In this document: positions 58,990 through 64,000 of the stretch, piece after piece | Position numbering within the stretch: the first letter of the stretch is position 1 | How the letters are laid out: the number at the start of each line of letters is the position of its first letter | Origin: Aporrectodea caliginosa | Lineage: Eukaryota > Annelida > Clitellata > Crassiclitellata > Lumbricidae | Assembly: GCA_020284085.1 (NCBI GenBank) | Contig: JACEVL010000420.1 | Location: forward strand, 1,036,001 to 1,100,000 | Length of the DNA: 64,000 nucleotides | Direction: 5' to 3' | The notes under the pieces: model-generated | What the model was told of the DNA's origin: nothing | What the model saw: only the letters and a program-made list of their open reading frames with translations | The model's database searches: none | Position numbers and translations under genes: made by a program

Positions 58990-60870
58990 CCTGTCACATT
59001 TTTAGCACTTTGAGACATGTCCTCTGCCTTCGACCTGGTAGACAGCATGAGATCTTGGTATACGGCGACTTGAGCTGGCTTTTGGTCTTTGTGATCCTCC
59101 TCTATGTTGGTTCTGCTCCTATCTACGGGTCGCACTCATGTTAAGAGGATCATCCCTGGCGACTCTAGAACCTCCCGGGTCGGGGTTGAGTTCGGGTTTC
59201 CCCAGGGGTCCGTATGTGGCCCGCTTTTATATATACATCCCTTAAGACATAAGACATTTATTGTTCCCAGGAAGTATGTACATCGATAATTAATTATGCA
59301 TTTCAAACAATTATCAAGGAGTAGGCTATTACATCATCGTAGAAAGATAAAGCTATTAATTGGGAGCACATCGATAATTATTGCACGCAATCTCGCTAAC
59401 ATCATCAGCCTAAAGCTATTAATTGGGAGCAGCAGTAACTACATGGAAAATGTGTAAAGTCTATGTCAAGATGATGGCTGGTTCGTTAACTAAGAAGAAG
59501 AGGGAACCAGTACAAAAGTGAGCAGTTTAACTTAACTAAGCTTAAAGATAAAAAACACATGTTAGATACAGTGTTAACTGGCTAGGCACGACAGAAAAAA
59601 GGATAATAAATTGATACATTCGAAGATAAGAAGAAACGATGCGATGGCAGCATATGAGTAATCTCTCTCTCATGCCATATTAAATAGCCGCTTACATCCC
59701 TTCTCTCTTTACCAAGCACTCGGCTTCTGGCCACTTGTATGCGGCCCTGCGTCTAGTGCCCGGCGCCGCCGCCATTCGTCGCCGCTAAGTCCTCAAGTCG
59801 AAACCAGTCGCTAAGCTATCGACTTCTAGCGACTTCGTTCACGTTAACATGCAGTTTGCTTATCGTTTTAATCGCGGTCTCCAAGTTTTAGTTTTTGACG
59901 AAGAGTCGAAGACATACATCAGCAAGACAGGAGCCAAACTTGCTTATAAGGCGCAGGTCACAGTGCAATAGAATAACAGTTTAGCAATCAGACTCAGTCG
60001 ATGTCAGATCACCAGTTCTTTAGTTACTATACCTGCCCGAGTGGTGTCTGTAACGTTGCAAGAAGTCACGCAATCGTTTTAATCGAAAATGGCGTTTTCT
60101 CGTATGTACAGGCAAACATAGCGGTGAAAGTATACGTTAGTTTCAACATCTACGGCCAGTCGACTAAGTCGTTAGGTCAGTTGTTGACTCGTCGAGTCAG
60201 TCGATAACTCCTTAGCCACTGACTCCGGGCGTTAATGACGTCCAGGCCTTTGGTCATACATGCTCCTCCATCGGAACAGCTCTCTTGCTCGATCTATGGA
60301 TGCACTGTCCCATGACCTCCACCTTTAGTTGTCCTCTAACCGGCTTTCACTCGACTAAGACTCAGCTGATGTGGTTTGACAGTGGTCCGCATCTCTCTAA
60401 GCTTGATTTCTCCTATTCTATCTCAAAATGTTCCCTGCCGTTACTCTTTCAAACAGTGTCCGTTACCTGGGCGTAAACCTTGAATGTTGCAAGTTTGCCG
60501 TTCTCTAGAGCGTCTTAATCAACGCTAACTCCGTTCCTGCTACCATCATCTGAGGCGGCTCAGACTGCGAGCCTCAGAGCGACCAGGAGATCAGTCTACT
60601 CGCCCGTCTTCACCACTACTGTTCATGTGTTCACCTGCATCGACTGCTGCAACTCCATATATGCAGGCCTCCCCAATGTTAGTCTGTCTATCCTCCAATC
60701 TGTCTTGAACTCCACCGCCAGGCTGATCGCACGCCTTCCTCCTTTCTCTTATATTTTGACCTTTATGAAGAATGAACTGCACTGGCTCCCCTTTGAAGCT
60801 CGAATCCAGTTTAGGATACTCCTCTCATTCTCCAAGGCTCACCATAGTCTGGCTCCAAAGTACTTATCAA
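58990..60870 (+). mobile_element. decayed LINE RT region, split by insertion
   Basis: 59000-59225 has an SAFDLVD-like start and FGFPQGSVCGPLLY, the RT motif G.PQGSVLGPLLF. The next matching part resumes near 60240: KTQLMWFDSGPHLSKLD (60367-60417), RLIARLPPFSYI, then NELHWLPFEARIQFRILLSF and HSLAPKYLS (60768-60867). Order and motifs fit one CR1/L2-like LINE interrupted at about 59226-60240 by an insertion that starts TTAAGACATAAGACATTTAT. It is cut off again at 60868 by (AATCA)n. Confidence 0.75.
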
Positions 60871-60900
60871 ATCAAATCAAATCAAATCAAATCAATTTAT
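60868..60900. repeat. (AATCA)n tail
   Basis: TCAAATCAAATCAAATCAAT followed by TTTATTGCAA: reads as the 3' tail of a minus-strand retroposon inserted into the LINE. Confidence 0.7.
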
Positions 60901-62019
60901 TGCAACCCCAAAACATAACAGAAATATATATCTAATTGCAACTCAGAAAAAACATAACAACAATATATATCACATAACGACATAAAGAGAAAAAGAAACC
61001 AGGGTAGCAAAAGGGAAACCCAGAAGGGATATGATCCCGCTTAAGTAGGGTCCCCGTGCCTTTGTATTCTGTAACCTAAATTCATTATTGGCCTGTGAAA
61101 GAGAGATATAATGGTAAGGGCCTAATTAAATCAAATCATTGCATGAAAAGAAAAACTTAATTATAAACTTAACTAAGAACTTAACTAAATGCGGCTTTGT
61201 GCCATTCACGGTAATGTGAAGATGCTATGCAGATAAAAGAAGGTGTGTACGTAATCTTTTTTTAAAGATGATGTTTAACTTGCGGGAATCTTGCTTGATT
61301 GTTTGTTTGAGCCACAGGCTAAAAAGTCAAATCTTTCGACGACTAATTCGATCACTTACAATCATTCAATCGTCATGAAACTTGGCAGATAGACTCGCCC
61401 TCGGAGACATTTCATTCTATAAAAATTTCAGCTCCCCAAAAAGGCAAGCTTATAGAATCGGGGACTCAACTTTTCGAATCGGGGAATCCCCTTTTCCCAT
61501 ACGCAGCGTTGCCATTGGCCAGCGTTGCCATTGGCCGCAACAAAAACGGGTGCGCTGCCTCATTAAACGCACGCTATGTTGTAAAATGAACGCGGACTAT
61601 ATATTTGTAGAGGTAACTGCTTCATAAGACGCATTATAGGATACTAGATGGATATAGTAAAAACTTTGTTTTTACGGGCTGTATTTTATTTTAAAGATGA
61701 ACAAATTATTAGACATGAACATCTGACCATCAACAATGCCTTGATCTATGCAAATTGCAAAAACACGTCTACTTGAGGCCACATGACTCTCCCTTACAGG
61801 AAAAAGACTATTTTAATTACATACCCCATATTCTCTATAAAAATGCCAATTGATACTGTATGTTGCCCCCGAGTGACCCCTTGCAATCTAAGTTGTGTTT
61901 ATGTCACCTTATTTAGGTTTCATAAACGAGTATTGAATTGAAACTACTCCGTAAAGGCGTAAACCGACCTGTGCTCTCTCGAGATCCCCTCTGCTCACTG
62001 CTCTCTGCTCTCTGTTTGC
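60901..62019. other. inserted non-coding DNA inside the LINE
   Basis: Separates the two parts of the LINE (60868 and 62590). It includes a retroposon-like stretch after the AATCA tail and AT-rich sequence; no motif is readable. GCGTTGCCATTGGCC is tandemly repeated at about 61505-61535. Confidence 0.45.
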
Positions 62020-62026
62020 TTGTTTA

Positions 62027-62057
<31 letters not shown>

Positions 62058-62285
62058 CTGCCTCTGTCTGTCTGTCTCTGTCTCCTGTCTCTGTGTCTGT
62101 CTCTGTCTGTCTCTGTCTCTGTCTCTGTCTCTGTCTCTGTCTCTCTCTGTTTCTCTCTCTCTGTTTCTCCCTCTGTCTGCCTCTGTCTCTGTCTCTGTCT
62201 CTGTCTCTGCCTCTGTCTCTGTCTCTCTGTCTCTGTCTCTGTCTGTCTGTCTGTCTGTCTGTCTCACTCTCTCTCTCTCTCTGTC

Positions 62286-62360
<75 letters not shown>

Positions 62361-62485
62361 ACCTCCTGTCACTCTCTCTGCTTATCTGTCTGTCTTTCTG
62401 CCTCTCTGTCTGTCTGTCTCTCTGTCTGTCTGTCTCTGTCTCTGTCTGTCTGTCTCTGCTCTCTGTCTGTCTGTCTGTCTGTCTG

Positions 62486-62575
<90 letters not shown>

Positions 62576-62590
62576 GGTCTCTCTCTGCTC
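62020..62590. repeat. (TCTG)n/(TC)n microsatellite
   Basis: About 570 bp of TCTG, TCTC and pure TC runs, immediately before the LINE 3' end. The long serine/leucine/cysteine frames here are artefacts, although one runs into the LINE frame. Confidence 0.97.
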
Positions 62591-62850
62591 TATATGGATC
62601 GTTTTGACCTCTTCGTCCCGCGGGCCAAGACTGCCATCACTCAACGTCGAGCTTTTGCAATTGCGGGTCGGTCCTCGTGTAATAACCTTCCCCCACAGAT
62701 TCGGGCTGCGATATTGGCTGGTAGTCTTTTGACTTCTGTCCGCTGCCCAAAGACCTTCTTTTTTTCTCGGGGTGCTCACGCTGGGAGCGCCTCTGAATAC
62801 TTACTACTGCTAGAGGCGCTTTAAAAGTATCCAAATACAATACAACGACG
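62591..62850 (+). mobile_element. LINE 3' terminus with hairpin and (ATACA) tail
   Basis: Reads YMDRFDLFVPRAKTAITQRR, AFAIAGRSSCNNLPPQIRAA and CPKTFFFSRG to a stop: the C-terminal ...RAFA.AG...WN.LP..IR pattern of CR1/L2-like ORF2. It then has GGGAGCGCCTCTGAATAC...GAGGCGCTTTAAAAG and AAATACAATACAA. Probably the end of the LINE begun at 58990. Confidence 0.8.
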
Positions 62851-63109
62851 ACGAATACTGTGATGATCGTCACGACGATGACAATTATGATTATGATAAC
62901 GAAGGTGAAGATGACAATGTCATATGATGATGGTGACGAAGATGATTGTGATTGGCTTGATGTAGGTGAAGATTAAACCGTTGCTGTTGTCTGTTGGTGA
63001 AGATAATAACGGAGAGGGGGCGATAGCGCATTGATAACACACTGACATAGAGAGCGAGAGGTACCGAGATCGAGATCCGTAGGCGGACTTGATTTGTAGG
63101 CTGCTATTA

Positions 63110-63262
63110 GCGCCGTGTATTGCAGGCTGTCTGTTCTGTTAGTAGTTAAGATTTATGTCTTCTGTCATTTGTGTTCTTGTGAATTGTTTCAATTATTGCA
63201 TAACTGTACACTGTAACCGGTTGCGTTTGTCAACCGGATTGTTTCAATAAAGAATATTATAT
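63110..63262 (+). repeat. retroposon-like 3' end
   Basis: Ends in TTTCAATAAAGAATATTATATCAGG then GACGACGACG; GTAACCGGTTGCG and GTCAACCGGATTG are internally repeated. It contains a poly(A)-type signal but no coding motif. Confidence 0.4.
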
Positions 63263-63479
63263 CAGGATGACGACGACGATTCTTCGTGACGGTACTGATC
63301 CCAGTGGCGTAACGAATGATGTCTTGAGCAATACCGTTATATGATAACGGCGATATAAAATAAGTCAATGGATTAGAATATGATATGATGAAGATGATAA
63401 TTTTATTGGTTTATGACGATGACGCAGATTACAGTAAAAGTGACGATGGTATATTAGACGACGATCAAAATAGAGGTAA

Positions 63480-63960
63480 TTAAATAAGATCAACAAAATA
63501 CTATATAATTAGATAGTAAATATATTAAATAAAACCGGCAGAATACTACTATATTATTAAATAATCAATAAAATCCGACAGAATGCTAAATAGTTAAATA
63601 ATAAATAAATAAATAAATAAAACCGACAAAATGCTAAATAATTAAATAGTAAATAAGATAAAACAAAATTGCTAAATAATTAAGTAATACATAATTAATT
63701 AAAACCTAAAATACAAAATAATTAAATAATTGATAATTAATTAAAACCTACAAAATACTAAATAATTAAATAATAGATAATTAAATAAAATCGACAAAAT
63801 GCTAAGTAATTAAATAATAAATAATTAAATAATAAATAATTATATAATAAATAATTAAATAAAACAGACATAACACTAAATAATCAAATTATAGATAATT
63901 AAATAAAACTGACAAAACATTAAATAATTAAATAATAAATAATTAAATTAAAAAACCGAC
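63480..63960. repeat. AT-rich minisatellite
   Basis: Variable units of AAATAATTAAATAATAAATA separated by a recurrent AAAACCGACAAAATGCT-like spacer about every 40-60 bp, running nearly to the window end. Confidence 0.8.
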
Positions 63961-64000
63961 AAAAGTATGAGACCATACTCACTAAGCAGCAGTGTTTTCA

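Noticed and set aside
61909..62607. Frames up to 264 residues rich in Ser/Leu/Cys or Arg/Glu/Asp
   Set aside because: Products of the TC/TCTG array; the only real protein relic is the LINE C-terminus after 62591.

Overview
This is a stretch of an animal nuclear genome. The genes are split by short exons with GT-AG introns, several proteins are animal families (a BOULE/DAZ-type RRM protein, an enkurin, a small EF-hand protein), and the rest is packed with microsatellites, tRNA-derived SINEs, decayed LINEs and many short hAT-type DNA elements. The repeat style and the frequent 'taggccta' words suggest a marine invertebrate or other non-mammalian metazoan. I cannot place it more precisely from the sequence alone.

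Layout. 1-4.5 kb: the last six coding exons (+ strand) of a gene I do not recognise, stop at 4519. 4.5-13.4 kb: intergenic or intronic DNA with a minisatellite, dispersed repeats, two hAT-type elements with perfect 8-bp target duplications and several hairpin elements. 13.5-17.1 kb: the last two coding exons of an enkurin gene (+), carrying an unusual C-terminal tail of about 220 residues built from D-Q-R-Q-S type repeats; poly(A) signal near 17.57 kb. 19.8-34.2 kb: ten coding exons of a boule (boll) gene on the minus strand, convergent with enkurin; its first exon(s) were not located. 35-46 kb: no convincing cellular gene; nested hAT elements, including one relic of a transposase. 46.4-48.0 kb: a complete two-exon gene (minus) for an 83-residue single-EF-hand protein, with a hAT-type element in its intron. 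48-64 kb: satellites (57-bp array, ATCC array of about 1.1 kb, AT, TC and TCTG arrays) and three decayed LINE regions.

Boule is a germline translational regulator and enkurin a sperm and ciliary axoneme protein, so the convergent pair at 13.5-34 kb is plausibly a testis-expressed neighbourhood; this is inference from family knowledge. Most long open frames elsewhere are translations of simple repeats and are not annotated as genes. I found no CRISPR array, rRNA or credible functional tRNA gene. The most unusual items are the enkurin repeat tail, the tiny EF-hand gene, an orphan exon-like ORF inside boule, the 57-bp (19-codon) array, and a set of hAT-like families visible from their terminal repeats and target duplications.
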